NCBI GenBank assembly: GCA_028571685.1
Contig: CM053142.1
Location: forward strand, 129,076,796 to 129,140,795
Source: Heterohyrax brucei
Lineage: Eukaryota; Chordata; Mammalia; Hyracoidea; Procaviidae
Length of the DNA: 64,000 nt
Direction: 5' to 3'
Made by a program: the position numbers and the translations under genes
Notes under the pieces: generated by a model
What the model was told of the DNA's origin: nothing
Database searches by the model: none
Seen by the model: only the letters and a program-made list of their open reading frames with translations
In this document: positions 31,235 through 42,800 of the stretch, in pieces
How positions within the stretch are numbered: position 1 is the stretch's first letter
How the letters are laid out: the number at the start of each line of letters is the position of its first letter

Positions 31235-31830
31235 TCAAAACCAAGTGGCTTAAAACAACCACCACTTTATATGCTCATAGACACTGCAGGTCAAGAATGT
31301 GGACAAAGTAACAGTTGGAGATGTCTTATCTCTGTTCCAAGACTCCTGGGGCCTCAATAGGGAAGAACCAATGGGTGATTCACAGCTGGGGACTGTAGCA
31401 ATCTGGAGACTCTTGCTTGCTTGCCTCTCTGGTGCCTCAGTTGAGGTGACTGGAAGCCTAGGACTGCTGACTGCACACCCTATGTGTGGCCTCTCTCAAT
31501 TTCTTGGCTTCCTAACAGTATGGTGGCTTCAGGGTAACGAGACCTTTTAATTGGCAGCTCAAGGCCAAAGGGTAAGTTTGCAAGTGAACAAGGAGGAAGA
31601 TGCATTGCCGTTTATTACCCAGCTTGGAAGCTATGCATGGTCAATTCCACCACACTATCGTGGCCAAAGCAGTCACATGTCTACCCAGATTCTAGAGAAA
31701 GGGATGTAGATGCCATCTCCTCTTAAAGAAATGGCATGGTCACATTATCAAGGAGTATGACGAATGACAAGTGCTGCTGCATCCATCTTTGGAGAATAAA
31801 ATCTACCACAGTGATGCTGGAAAAACAGAT
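31235..31830 (-). mobile_element. MaLR-like LTR, minus strand
   Basis: On plus it starts 'ctcaaaaccaagtggcttaaaacaaccaccac', the reverse of the conserved 3' end of mammalian MaLR-type LTRs. Then come 'agctggggactgtagc' and 'gcagtcacatgtctacccag'. The 83-codon plus frame inside is not a gene. Confidence 0.55.
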
Positions 31831-33062
31831 TTAGAATAAAAATGTTTTTCTAAAGATGTCCAGGAGTCATAATCGGAAGCTGCCTGACTTATGCACACAC
31901 TATGAGGGTATTTTGAGGCACAAGACTTTCATAACACCCTGCATCTAATACAGATCCCAAAAGGATATGCTGACTTTCTCAATTTTGCTTCCCATTTTTC
32001 ATCCATCAGCACATAACGGAACCATGGAATGCTCATCTAGAAGAATCTGGTGACTACTTAAGAGTTCTGAATATCAAAATCTCTCAGTAATAGTCCAAAT
32101 TAATATATAGTTTGTGTTTTCTTCCACTTTACCATAAATCCCTGGTGCTATGTTTCCTCTGCAAAATAGTTAAAGATCTCTTGAAAAATCTTATGTTTTG
32201 CTTTCAGAGTACAGTCATGAATATAAAATCTCTTTGACGCTAAAAGGATTTTTATGATGCTCGTGTATTTCCTCTAGTTGTATAGACAGAAGATGCTGTT
32301 GATAACACCATGATAATTTATATCATACTTACTGAGCAGAACATTGCAGCTAAGTTTTCCATTGAAAAATTTCTCTACATTTTAACACTGCTGCCAAAGA
32401 GGCACTGAAATCATTCCCGACTTCCTTCCAGGCAAAAATAGGTTCTGCTGCAAAAAAAAGTCTCTTAAGATTCTTGAAGGATATTTCTCCTCATCAGTAT
32501 GTGATCTGGTGGAGACATACGCTGCTTCAGTACAGGCTCATCAGTTATTTTCCCTGGTAAATTTAAACGCTTTCACTGTCTGATTGCAAAGGTAACACCT
32601 GGGAGTTATTACTCCACAGGTACCAATTCTTTCCAGAAAAAAATACATCCGCCATTTTCTTTTTTTTAATGGAATATGCACTTGTTCCTTAAAGCCAGGA
32701 CTTGACTCTTGTCCACTGATCTTTAGCCGAGTACATCTATGTGATGATTATTTGACAGATGTCAGTTGACAGAAATTTTATGATTATACATTGTTTCATG
32801 AATTTACAGTTCACATGCCACAATGCTGATGTTTTCTCTTTGGCCAGGATTTCAGATTTGTAAACTTCTGGCAGCTTATATTCCATGAGATGGGCATTAC
32901 ACGCACATTGTAAACGATTTTACATTCCATGCATGTATGTACCTTGTCTGTATATTGCAAAAGTCAAAGTCATTAGTATTGAAAGAAAGATGCGTGAGGT
33001 TAGGAATCACATCTATCTGACACATGCATATTTCCCACACCTATCACAGTTTCTCATACAGA
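31831..33062. other. Unassigned non-coding sequence without recognised repeats
   Basis: Over 1.2 kb with no recognised mobile element, unusual for this window. About 32240-32880 has mixed composition and could hold conserved non-coding elements, but this cannot be judged from one species. Confidence 0.35.
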
Positions 33063-33258
33063 ACGTTGTTGCTATTAGGTGCCACTCAGTCAGTTCTGTG
33101 TCACAACAACCTCATGTGACTGAGAAGAACTGCCTCACAGGTTTTCTTGGTTGTAATCTTTATGGAAGCAGTTTGCTAGGTCTTTCTCTTGAGGAGTCAA
33201 CGTGTGGGTTACATTTGCAGCCAAATACTTAACTACTGTGAAACCACCAGGGCTCTTT
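33063..33258 (-). mobile_element. AfroSINE-related SINE, alternate subfamily, minus strand
   Basis: 'gttgttgctattaggtgccactcagtcag' (tail), 'ggttgtaatctttatggaagcagtttgctaggtctttctc' (alternate middle) and the head 'acttaactactgtgaaaccaccagggctc'. Confidence 0.8.
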
Positions 33259-33409
33259 TCATACAGGTATTAATAGGCATTTGTAAAACACTGCAATGAA
33301 TGACTAAACAAAGAATGATGAAACGCATTCAAGTTTTAGGTCACTTTGTCTCGTTCTTTCAATAACTTGGTCAGTCTCATCCTAAAGATAAATAAAAGTG
33401 GGTAATATA

Positions 33410-33640
33410 CGCATCAACCCTCACTAGCACAAATGGTTTATTGCTCAGCTGCTAGGAGAAAGGTGGGCAGTTTGAGCTCACTCACAGGCACTGAGAACAA
33501 AGGCCTTTATTTAGTCATTCATAGCAACCTGCCTATGAAAGGTCACAGCCATGAAAACCCTAGGGAGCACAGTTCTGCTCTGCACACTTGGGGTTTCCTC
33601 TAGTTGGAATCAACTCTACAGCAACTAGTGATGGTGGTAG
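33410..33640 (+). mobile_element. AfroSINE, long subfamily
   Basis: 'ctcactagcacaaatggttt' (A-box region), 'gggcagtttgagctcactc', 'gccatgaaaaccctagggagcacagttctgctctg' and 'tagttggaatcaactctacagcaact'. It faces the next copy across about 80 bp. Confidence 0.75.
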
Positions 33641-33718
33641 ACTGTCTAGATTATTCCAGAAATAAGTGGCTCATATCCTGCACTGCTATCATTCAAAAAA
33701 GATTTAATTTCCACAACT

Positions 33719-33892
33719 GGAAAAAAAAAAAAAAAAAACACTGTCATTGAGTTGGGTCTGACTCATAGCAACCCTAGAGGTCAGGGTAGAACTACCCCAT
33801 AGAGTTTCCAAGGAGTGCCTACCAGATGGGAACTGCTGACCTTGTGGTTGGCAGATGTAGCACTTAACCAACTTTGACACCAGGGTCTCCTG
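33719..33892 (-). mobile_element. AfroSINE, minus strand
   Basis: An A-run (33720-33739), then 'cactgtcattgagttgggtctgactc', 'gtttccaaggagtgcctaccag' and 'tgtagcacttaaccaactttgacaccaggg'. The A-run is the T-rich tail on this strand. Confidence 0.9.
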
Positions 33893-34889
33893 ATTTCCAC
33901 AATAAGAATATGTAAATCTGAGCTAGGTTTGCAGAATGAGTCTTGACTGAGCTGAACAACTGGATATGCAACACTCAGGTGCCCCTTGCATGTGACAGTG
34001 CCCTGCAGTGCACTGCCGAGAAGTGACCAGGGTGTAGTTTCTATCTGAAAAATCACATTTTCATGCAAGCGCCTCTACAGTTGCTAGCGCCCACCCATTC
34101 CACACGCTGTTTTACAAACACTGCACATTTACCATAAAAATAAAACTCTAGCATCATTGTTACTTAGTCAGTAATTAAATTCCCTGCACATCCAGAATTT
34201 TGCTTCTATATACATTGTGATAATGAGGTTGTCTTAAAAGCTATTGGAAGGTAGTAGAAGACTTCATTGCTTAACCAAAGTCTGCCAATTATCCCTTAAC
34301 TTTACAGCTTTACTAGGATCAGTCATCCATCATCCTATGGTGATTTAACTGGTTACAAATTAAACAGGAAAAGTAATAAGAAAAGAAAACTAATTTTCCT
34401 AGACTGTCCTAATCCTGCCAAGCATAAAAATGCAGTTAGCTGAGAAAACTGCTTAGAGATTAATATAGAATTTGTGTGCTACTAAAGAAATCATTACAGC
34501 ATGATTCCCCTAAGTTCCATGAATACAGCTTCTGAAAAAGTGAAGGGAGATACTTTATTTAAAAACTGGTGTAGTAAAATTTAGGTATTTATTCAGTACC
34601 AATATAAAAAAGATTTTATTAATGCAACTTAAAGTTGTGTATGTAAATCTCAAATGTACCAGCAAAGAAAGATTTCAATTGTTAGGTAATTTAAATGTTA
34701 GTATTAGCTAAAAAGAAAAGTATGCATATTTAATACAAAAAAAAAAAACCCTAACAGTGATAACAAGGACCAAACTAGGGTTAAAAATTTGGCTATGGAG
34801 CTGTTTAAAAGAAAAAATTAGTAACAGCATAAAAGCTGAAGATCTTAAATTTTATCTTGACTATAATATTTTATCATCATCATCATTAC
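33893..34889. other. Unassigned AT-rich sequence
   Basis: No repeat or gene recognised. An A-run lies at 34736-34748. Confidence 0.4.
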
Positions 34890-34988
34890 TATCTTTAATT
34901 AATCCTTAAAATGACCCTACAAATTAGATTCTGTGGGTTACTGGTGAAGAAACTGAGGCTAAAACAGGTTAAATAACTGAGAACCTAC
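34890..34988 (-). mobile_element. MIR or L2 fragment, minus strand
   Basis: 'ttactggtgaagaaactgaggctaaaacaggttaaataactga' is the reverse MIR core ('gaggaaactgaggctcagagaggttaagtaact'). Confidence 0.6.
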
Positions 34989-34989
34989 C

Positions 34990-35192
34990 CTCAGTCACCA
35001 GCACAGACCAGTTGCTCTGGAAGGGCAGCACACTCGCTAAAATCGAGGGCCAGCAAAAAAGAGAGAGACCCTCAATGAAAAGAGCTTGGCAGCAATAATT
35101 GTGAGAATGACACAGGACTGGGCAAGGTGTCACTCTGTTACACACAGGTCACTATGAGTCCAAGCTGACTCAATGGTACTGAATAAAACCAG
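34990..35192 (+). mobile_element. RTE LINE 3'-end fragment
   Basis: 'ctaaaatcgagggccagcaaaaaagagagagaccctc', 'gacacaggactgggcaaggtgtcactctgtta' and 'tcactatgagtccaagctgactcaatgg' match the RTE end. Confidence 0.8.
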
Positions 35193-36034
35193 GAAGTGAC
35201 AGAAGCAACGCTCAAACTCCAGGCTGGACTGCTCCATGTTTCCTCATAATTTCACCTGTCCAGACAGTCCTGACAATAGGTCTGATGGACGTTAACAGCT
35301 ACAGAGATTCCTAAGCTGTCAATCAGAACTTTAACTAGTTATCGTTTCAGTAACCGAGACTTTCTGGTTCTCAAATTCATCAAAGAGGTGGTAGGAGTGG
35401 GCCAAAGGTTAGCAACTGGCTGGCATCAACTGTTATGGGATAACCTGGACACTAGGGGTAAAGCGTGAAGTCACAATGATCATGAACCACAGTCATAAGC
35501 TTTTGGTGGGCAAGGGTCCAAGTGGTTGCAATGAAGGGGATAATGATGCTACAAAAGGAATAACTGTCCCATGTCCTACATGGCTTCCCAAATGTTTCAC
35601 TAGACATTCAGGTATTAGAAAAACTCTTTTATGAATCATCCGAGTTTACACATTAGCTCCTTTTTACTTATAAACCCACACCCTTTCTTGTCTATGTTAC
35701 TTTAATACACAGGAACGCAGCTACAGTATGCACGTGTCTGTGTGCATGTGCAGTTCTGGGTATGTGTTTCTTAGTGCACTTGCTTTATTCTGAACTTTAT
35801 CGATGATTGTTCACCATTTGAGTAAATCATATCACGGACACAAGGCCACCTCAGGGTATCTGAGTTGTCAATACAATACTGTATCCAACAGCATTTGTAG
35901 CTGTCCCGTTCATAGCGATTCCATGAACAGGCAAAACCGTTTGAATATACTTCAGTATGTCTCCCAAAGTACTCACGTTCAACCATTTACATACTGATGC
36001 TGATACACGTATATGTGTACGTAAGCATATGCAC
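35193..36034. other. Unassigned non-coding sequence
   Basis: No feature recognised; overlapping short frames on both strands at 35771-36060 show no family resemblance. Confidence 0.4.
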
Positions 36035-36035
36035 A

Positions 36036-36206
36036 AAAACCAAACCAAACCCGCTGCCACTGAGCCCGTTCTGACTCACAGCGACCCTATTCTATAGGAC
36101 AGAGTAGAACTGCCCCATAGAGTTCCCAAGGAGCATCTGGTAGTTTCGTACCACTGACCTTTTGGTTAGTAGCCATAGTATTTAACCACTATGGCACCAG
36201 GTTTTG
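36036..36206 (-). mobile_element. AfroSINE, minus strand
   Basis: 'aaaccaaaccaaacccgctgccact' (tail), 'cacagcgaccctattctataggacagagtagaactgcccc', 'tgaccttttggttagtagcc' and 'ttaaccactatggcaccagg'. A short duplication (TATTCTAT) interrupts the usual CCCTATAGG. Confidence 0.9.
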
Positions 36207-36964
36207 TGTATATACATATATTTACACTCTACATAATTATATAATTTATTAATATATAAATATCTAAAGTTATGTACATGTAATATGTACATGTATTTCA
36301 TTTTATAATAAATATCTATCTTTTTTAATTTTCCTTTATATTTCAGTCTGGATATTATATTGATTTTGTTAAGCCACTAAGGGTAGTATTACCAAATATT
36401 TGTCATAAAAAGAAGGGACTGATACAGTGGAGAAATCCTGAATCAGGTAATAACTAAGGTCTGGTCCCATTTTAGGAGTCTATTCACTTCTAATAAGCCA
36501 TAATCAGTGAGACTGTGCTTATAGATTAATTTTAACTTAAAAAAAAGACAAGATAAAATTTGAGTGAAAGAAGCAACAACAGAAACAATGGAAGTAAAAT
36601 GAGAGAAATGATGCAGACTTAAAGTAATTTGATTATTCTGCTCTGTGGGCCAACAATATGGAAACATTCAGAGGATTACATCAAAGTATCAAAATTTTAA
36701 CTAAAGAAGAGCTCAAATATTTCTCCGTGCTTTGCCACTTAAAAGGGTCATTTAGCTCACAATTATTAACCATGAACTGAGAACTCTTTACAAAGAGATT
36801 ATGATTGACTTTTCCAAAGTTCCTTCTTACATTCAGATTCACTTGTTTAAACAAAGATATGTTAAGCTCCCTTTCAATATATGGGCAAAACAGTGTGCTG
36901 GATGGGTGCCAAGGAGTGAGATGAAAATAATAAAACTCTATACTCCACATTCCTGCACAGAACA
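36207..36964. other. Unassigned AT-rich sequence
   Basis: Short TA-rich patches at 36220-36320. Nothing else recognised. Confidence 0.4.
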
Positions 36965-36965
36965 T

Positions 36966-37125
36966 AAACCAAAAACCAGATCCACTGCTGTTGAGTTGAT
37001 TCCAACTCATAGCGACCGTATATGACAGAACAGAACTGCCCCATAACATTTTTAAGGAGCACCTGGTGGATTTGAATTCCACCTTTTGGTTAGCAGCCAT
37101 AGAACTTAGCCACTAGCCACTGCAT
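36966..37125 (-). mobile_element. AfroSINE, minus strand
   Basis: 'aaccaaaaaccagatccactgctgttgag', 'ctcatagcgaccgtatatgacagaacagaactgcccc', 'aaggagcacctggtggatttg' and the head 'agaacttagccactagccactgc'. Confidence 0.9.
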
Positions 37126-37175
37126 GTAACACAGCCATAACTAAATCTAAACAAGGAATACTGTGAAACAAGTGA

Positions 37176-37372
37176 GGAAGCCCTAGTTGCACAATGGTTA
37201 ACAACTTAGCAGCTATCCAAAAGGTCAGTGGTTTGAACCTACCAGTTTCTCTACAGAAGAAAGATGTGACCGTATGCATCCGTAAAGATTACCACCTTGG
37301 ACCCTTTGAGACCGTTCTACTCTGTCCTACAGGGTCAGGAGGAGTCAGAATTGATGGAAATGGGTTTTTGCA
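37176..37372 (+). mobile_element. AfroSINE, alternate subfamily
   Basis: 'gaagccctagttgcacaatggtt' (A-box), 'cagtggtttgaaccta' (B-box), the insert 'cgtatgcatccgtaaagattacc', then 'tgagaccgttctactctgtcctacagg' and 'ggagtcagaattgatggaaatggg'. It faces the preceding copy across about 50 bp. Confidence 0.85.
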
Positions 37373-37379
37373 ACAGAGT

Positions 37380-38000
37380 TACAAGAGAAGTATAAAATGC
37401 TAAAGAAACTGGGTGAGAGATTCACTTCAACTAGGGAGACTTGAGAAGCTTCTTGGAGAAGGTAACATTTAACCTGATCTCCAGTTGAAAAAGGAGGTAT
37501 TCCAAGAGGAAAACAGCTTGAAGAGAGGAAGGGGAGATGCGAACATACAAGGCAAAATGAAATGATGCAATTAGAGTGAGGAAATAGGACTGGACAGGCA
37601 GGAGACAGGCAGAGGCCAAACTAAAGATAAATTTGAAAGCTACATCAACGAAGTGGGACTTGATCCTGTATGTTCAACAGTTATTAAACAAATATTTACA
37701 GAGAACCTTCTATGTATGAGACTCTGTTTTAGGCAGTACAGACATAGCTGGCAAAAATCCTAGACTTCATGGAGCTTACATTTTAGTTAGTGAAATAAAC
37801 AATAAGATTAAAAAAAGAAAAAAATATATGGTATATCATAGGGTAAGAAGTATTGTGGAGATAAATGAAGAAGAGAAGAATAGGGATACTATAATTTTAG
37901 AGTGTCCAGAAAAGACATCACTGAGGAGGTGTTACCTGAGTAACAGCTGATAGAAGGTGAGAATATATAACGAATTCAAGAATAAATTTGGAGCTATTTA
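37380..38000 (+). mobile_element. Ancient LINE 3'-region (L1M/L2 type)
   Basis: 'cttctatgtatgagactctgttttaggcagtacagac', 'tagacttcatggagcttacattttagttagtg' and 'agacatcactgaggaggtgttacctgag' follow the same old LINE 3' order as 22.3 kb. The left part (37380-37640) may be a second overlapping copy of the same family. Confidence 0.6.
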
Positions 38001-38402
38001 TATAATCGGATGTGCATCAGAATGATAATTCTAACAACAATACGAAGGAACAGTCTGAAGGGTGGGTAACTAGAGGTAGGCAGACAAACAACCAGGACAA
38101 CACGCTACATGTGCTGCATGCTGTATGGCATCTATGATTCTGGCATACAAAGTAAATGCATAAAAACGATACACACCCAATTCAGGTCACTGGTTATCTT
38201 TGAGAGGAAGGGAAGGAGAAATGAAGGAAGACAGCAGATAGGAAAGGCCCTCATGTGGTTTTCACTATCTATTGTTTTCTTCCTTAAGTTGGTGGTGGGA
38301 GTGCTTGTAAGAGTTTACAACATGAATGTCTAATCTTTGCACATCTGCAACAGCTCACAAAATAAAGAATTGTGGAAGTGAAGGCTAGCAATAATTAAAT
38401 CA
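38001..38402. other. Unassigned sequence
   Basis: Nothing recognised. Confidence 0.4.
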
Positions 38403-38612
38403 GTTTGGGACACAGTAGTTAAAGCATTCAGCTGCTAACCAAAAGGTCAGCAGTTGGAACCAGCCAGCTGCTCTCTGGGAGAAAGAAATGGTGGTCTGCT
38501 TTTACAAAGATTTACAGACTTGGAAATCCTACAGGGGAGTTCTATTCTATCCCATACAGTCGCTGTGAGTCAGAATCGACGTGGAAGTACTTTTGTTTTT
38601 TATGCACCAAAC
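38403..38612 (+). mobile_element. AfroSINE, alternate subfamily
   Basis: 'acacagtagttaaagcattcagctgctaacc', 'cagcagttggaaccagcc', 'aaatggtggtctgcttttacaaag' and 'cgctgtgagtcagaatcgac'. Keeps the tail hairpin half. Confidence 0.8.
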
Positions 38613-38740
38613 CCTGAGGATCACAGTGGTCTGTGATTCAAACAATCATGGGGGTCACACTGGGCCAGGCAGCATTTTGTGCGTGGGATCACCAAGAGTA
38701 GGGTGCTGACTCAACATAGCTAATGGTGACAATTTCTCAG
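38613..38740 (+). mobile_element. RTE-derived tail fragment
   Basis: 'gatcacagtggtctgtgattcaaacaatcatggggg', 'gggccaggcagcattttgtgcgtgg' and 'accaagagtagggtgctgactcaac' match the 3' half of the non-autonomous element at 55.6 kb. Confidence 0.6.
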
Positions 38741-39106
38741 GCACTAAATGTTACATGTGAGCGCCCTCAATTAATTCACACAATGCTATTTCAGGTCTAT
38801 CTTTGTTATTGTTCATCTATAAAAACAAACGTGGCATACGGACTAACTAATTTGGACAAGCACTATGCTTCACCCCAAGGCAGCCCAGCTCCAGACACTG
38901 TACTTGTAACTACTGCACAGCCATGCTCTCCAAAAATAAGTAATAAAAGCTTGAGCTGGAGAAAATGGAGCAGCTAATGAGACAAGAGAAAGATAGTGAC
39001 AAAGTTAAGAAGCACTTTCAAGGCTGAATGGATTGAAGGGCAGCCAGTTACAGTATTTACTCATTTTTTTCATTGTTACCTATTCAACATATGTGTCTTG
39101 AAGGAT
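38741..39106. other. Unassigned sequence
   Basis: Nothing recognised. Confidence 0.4.
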
Positions 39107-39318
39107 ACGGCCAGGCACAATCTGTGGGTGATACAGACAGTTAATACAGCCAGTGGCTAATCAGAAAGTTGGAGCTGTGAAGCTACCTAGAAGCACCTTG
39201 CAAGAAAAGCCTGGCAATCTATTTCCAAAAACGCAGCCATTGAAAGCCCTAACGAGCAAAGTTCTTCTCTGACATATGTGAGGTTGCCATGAGTCAGAAC
39301 AGACTCAACAGCAAATGA
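39107..39318 (+). mobile_element. AfroSINE, long subfamily
   Basis: 'gggtgatacagacagttaat', 'aaagttggagctgtgaag', 'aaaagcctggcaatctatttcc', 'cagccattgaaagccctaacgag' and 'ttgccatgagtcagaacagactcaacagc'. Confidence 0.8.
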
Positions 39319-39339
39319 TTTTATTGTTCTGCTTGTTTT

Positions 39340-39850
39340 GTTTTGTGCTAGACACTGCTAGCTGCAGCCACACAGAAGTCGATAAGACAGTTATATTCCT
39401 GACTTTCAGAGTTCATGGGTAATTGGATTACTGTGTGATTAGTGCTATGATTAAGGTATGTACAGGGTGCATGACAGCCTTGAGAGGTATATATATAAAA
39501 ACCAGACTTCAGAGCCAACTTTAGAATGAAGAAGAGTAAAACCAATTATGCAGAGGTTGAGATGTCTGTTCGAAGTAGGTAAAAGTGTTTTCACTGAGGT
39601 CCACTTGAACAAATACAAGTAGTTCACATGGCAGGGGGCAGGGAGAATGAGGGAGTATGAGTATTTGTAAAAGGTGAAGCTGGACAGGTATACAGAGGTC
39701 AGCTCAGGAGAACAGAGGTGGGGTCTTCAACCACGCAAAGGAGGTGAGAAAAAGCTGAGAATGGGTAGAACTGAGAAGAAATTCAGCATGCTAATGAGAC
39801 AGCACATGAACTCACATCTGAGAACTTTATATTTTCTAGCACTGTGAGTA
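39340..39850 (+). mobile_element. Possible ancient LINE 3'-region
   Basis: 'gtgctagacactgctagctgcagcc', 'cctgactttcagagttcatgggtaattgg' and 'tcagctcaggagaacagagg' faintly follow the L1M/L2 3' order. Weak. Confidence 0.35.
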
Positions 39851-40436
39851 GCGAGATAACTGTTAAGGGAGAAAGAGAGGCAGGATGGGTAAAAGCGTTT
39901 GGATAGACAAAGTCAGAAACAGCCGCTCTATTTAAACTGACGGGAAATTCTCAGGGCATAAAAAACAAACACAGTAGGATAAAGCTGCAGATGTAGTGGA
40001 GGTGCAACGCCTCGGCTCTGAGTCCATCAGTCCGCGTTCACACTACTCAGCATCACAGCCGGGAAACCCTCCCCATGCTCAGCCGTTTGGGAACGGGAGG
40101 AAGGATGGCTGGACTACAAACAGGCTGGACATGAAGGCCTCAATGACTAATTTTTTAATTACTTATAAAGACTCAACAGGTAGTAACAAGAGACACAGAC
40201 TGTATCACTTATCACTTCCAAGTCAAATAATTTATAACTTAATTAGAACACAGCAAAACCACAGGTGGAAAATGCCATGAAAATAAATAAATGGAAACAT
40301 GGCAGAATATAACCAACTTATATTCACCAAAGATGCATACACAATTCCCAAAGAAATGTTGAACTGATTAACTGACCTGTACAACTACACAGGCAGCCCC
40401 TTAAGAATTAAACTTAGTTTTGTTAATGAGTCACAG
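39851..40436. other. Unassigned sequence
   Basis: A 94-codon plus frame (39996-40280) has no recognisable domain. No repeat recognised. Confidence 0.35.
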
Positions 40437-40438
40437 AA

Positions 40439-40598
40439 AAAAAAAAAAAAAAAAACTACTGCCATTGAGTTCTACTCATAGCAACCCTATGGGACAGAGT
40501 ATAACTGCCAATAGAATTTCCAAGCAGTATCTGGTAGATTCAGACTTTTTGGTTAGCAACCACAGCACTTAACTACTTTGCCACCAGAGTTTCCTAAT
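40439..40598 (-). mobile_element. AfroSINE, minus strand
   Basis: An A-run (40438-40455), then 'actactgccattgagttctactc', 'gcaaccctatgggacagagta', 'ttttggttagcaaccacagcacttaactactttgccaccag'. Confidence 0.9.
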
Positions 40599-41942
40599 GT
40601 GTCTTAAAGTTCCTTTAATACACGTTCTCTGCAGGCACCACTACCAAGAAAAGGGATACTAGGAACAGGAACACAGTTCTAGTGCTCACTGATACAACAA
40701 CAGCTGAAATCAGGTTTTCAGGCAGAATGTGTTACTCTTCTGCTTTTTCTCCTTTCCTCGTAAAAACACCTGTCTTGACTCGGCAAGAAGAGAAGCACTA
40801 AAGGGAATTTTCACTTCTTTCCTTTTTGTTTATTAATTCCGGCCAGCATTGTACCAAATGGGCTATCTGACAAATAGAATGCCTTTAAAGAAAAAGCCTC
40901 AAGGGATAGATGATCTGCAAAAGGAGAAGCTTGACTATGTCATAGGAGGTGAGGGGAATACAATACAGAACTCCTTTTTTTTTACTGGACACTACCAAAA
41001 ATGTTCAGTTTTAAACGTTAAGACTGTAAAGATGAGATCTGGGACTCACAAGGGAAGTAAAGGATAAAGGCTTAAAGCATAGCTGCAGAAGCTGAAGCTG
41101 CTAATTGGCTCTAATGATCTGAATGCAAATTAATAAATCTCTGTGCTAAAAATTACATGCATATATAATTGCAGCTTTTATAACTTAAGAGTTCTAGTTA
41201 ACCCATTATTCACACTTTTTCCTTCCTAGAATTTGGTAGTGACAGACAACTTCTAACTGCCTTTCCTGTCCTATCCATCACATGCACCATTGCACTTTAC
41301 AATCTCTGAAAGTCTTGTTAAAAGAACCCAAGAACTGCAGAAATGAAACCCACAGACCTTTTCACAAAGGTTGGGGGAGCAGCAAAAGCACAAAGCTGTG
41401 GAAGACTGAGCAGCTTGGAAACTCCCAGAAAAGTTATTGACTCAAGAGTCTTTGGATCTAGAAAAAACGAATAACTGCTAGAAATCAGTGTGTGGCCATG
41501 CTGTGTCAGAAATAAAAGGCACGTAGGAAACAGCCCTAAAGAAACGAGCAGACTGCATTTTCTCAAACAAAGAGTGGAGTCATTGTCAGGATTAACCGAC
41601 ATCATGGAGATTAAAAGGCCTAACTGAGTGTCTGAGACACAGCAGGCACTCCAAATTTGTCTTTTCTTTCATTCACCCATCGGTCAGTCACTCAGCCAGA
41701 CAGGTGGGATCTAAGGGTACCCTTAACCACAGCTCCTGTTACTGCACTTTTTCTCTTGTCTTCCTTTCTGTGCTTTTTGTATTACTATATACTTGTCCCT
41801 TTCTCTCCCCCCTTTTTATCCTTTGCTACGTGACGGATCACTTTTGTGTGACTTTTCTTGCCATAGTCTTGTAACTCCCATTCAGGTGATTGCGCAGGAC
41901 TGTACAGACAGGGTGACTGTGGCTCACCAACGGGATTGGTCA
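40599..41942. other. Unassigned non-coding sequence
   Basis: About 1.3 kb without a recognised mobile element. Frames at 40849-41067 and 41318-41605 (minus) have no family resemblance. Confidence 0.35.
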
Positions 41943-42105
41943 GGAGCCCTGGTGGCAGTGTGGTTAAGTGTCACCCAGTGGTCAGCAGTTCAGATCCACC
42001 AGATGCTCTTTGAAAGCCCTGTAAGACAGTTCTACTCCATCCTATAGAGTTGCTACGAGTTGGAATCAACTTGACAATAACTACTTTGGTGGGTTTTTTT
42101 TGTCT
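41943..42105 (+). mobile_element. AfroSINE
   Basis: 'ggagccctggtggcagtgtgg' (A-box), 'cagcagttcagatccacc' (B-box), 'tcctatagagttgctacgagttggaatcaacttgac', ending with a T-run. Confidence 0.9.
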
Positions 42106-42124
42106 GGGTTGGTGGTTTCGGTTT

Positions 42125-42800
42125 TAAAGAGCTTGGTCAGTTTGCCATCCTGCTCTGTTGGAAGTGAGCCATCCCAGAGGTGAGTGAAAGAGGATCCCCT
42201 CACCACCAGAGAAGAAAAGCCAAGAGTGAAGCATGTCCTTAGGACCTGGGATCCCTGTGCCAAAACGATTCTGGACCAGGGGATCAAAACACAGAGAGGG
42301 AAAGAGGGGGAGAGGGAGAGAGGAAAAGTGGGAGAGCATTAACACTGAAGGCAGTGAGAAACCATGGCAAAGAAACACAAGCAGGAGGGACCGGCAGGAC
42401 AGACCAACAGGCGAAGATGGTGGAGTAGGCTTCCTGGGCCACACAGCAAAAAAACCGAGTGCGTTCAGGCAGGAGGGTTCTTGGAGGAGTGGAATGCCCC
42501 AGGACACTTACTGGCAGAGCTAAAAAGGCTTAGTAATGCTTGCCTCAGCAGGGCAGACAGTCTGAAGACCATGAAGGGGCCTGCCTTTGTGCAGGAAGAG
42601 CTGTTCTGATAGAAGAACTGTGCCCTGAGCATTCCCGAACCTGAACTGTAACCTGTTATTTCCCTGATAAACCCCGTAATTGTGAGCATTGTCTGTGAGT
42701 TCTGTGTGGCCACTGGAATGAACTATCACACCGGCAGAGAAGCAGAGAGTGCTGCAGGAGGTAGAGCTGCTGTCACAACTGGGAAAGATGGTTAGAGAGA
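42125..42800 (+). mobile_element. Possible endogenous-retrovirus LTR remnant
   Basis: 'gtaacctgttatttccctgataaaccccgtaa' looks like the end of an LTR with an AATAAA-like signal (GATAAA), followed by a 'tgtggccactggaatgaac...cagagaagcagagagtgctg' leader-like stretch. The ends are not defined and no retroviral protein is attached. A non-LTR origin is possible. The overlapping short frames on both strands here are not genes. Confidence 0.35.

Noticed and set aside
42233-42713. Several overlapping 70-127-codon frames on both strands
   Set aside because: They lie in a GC-richer possible LTR remnant; overlapping frames on both strands argue against coding.
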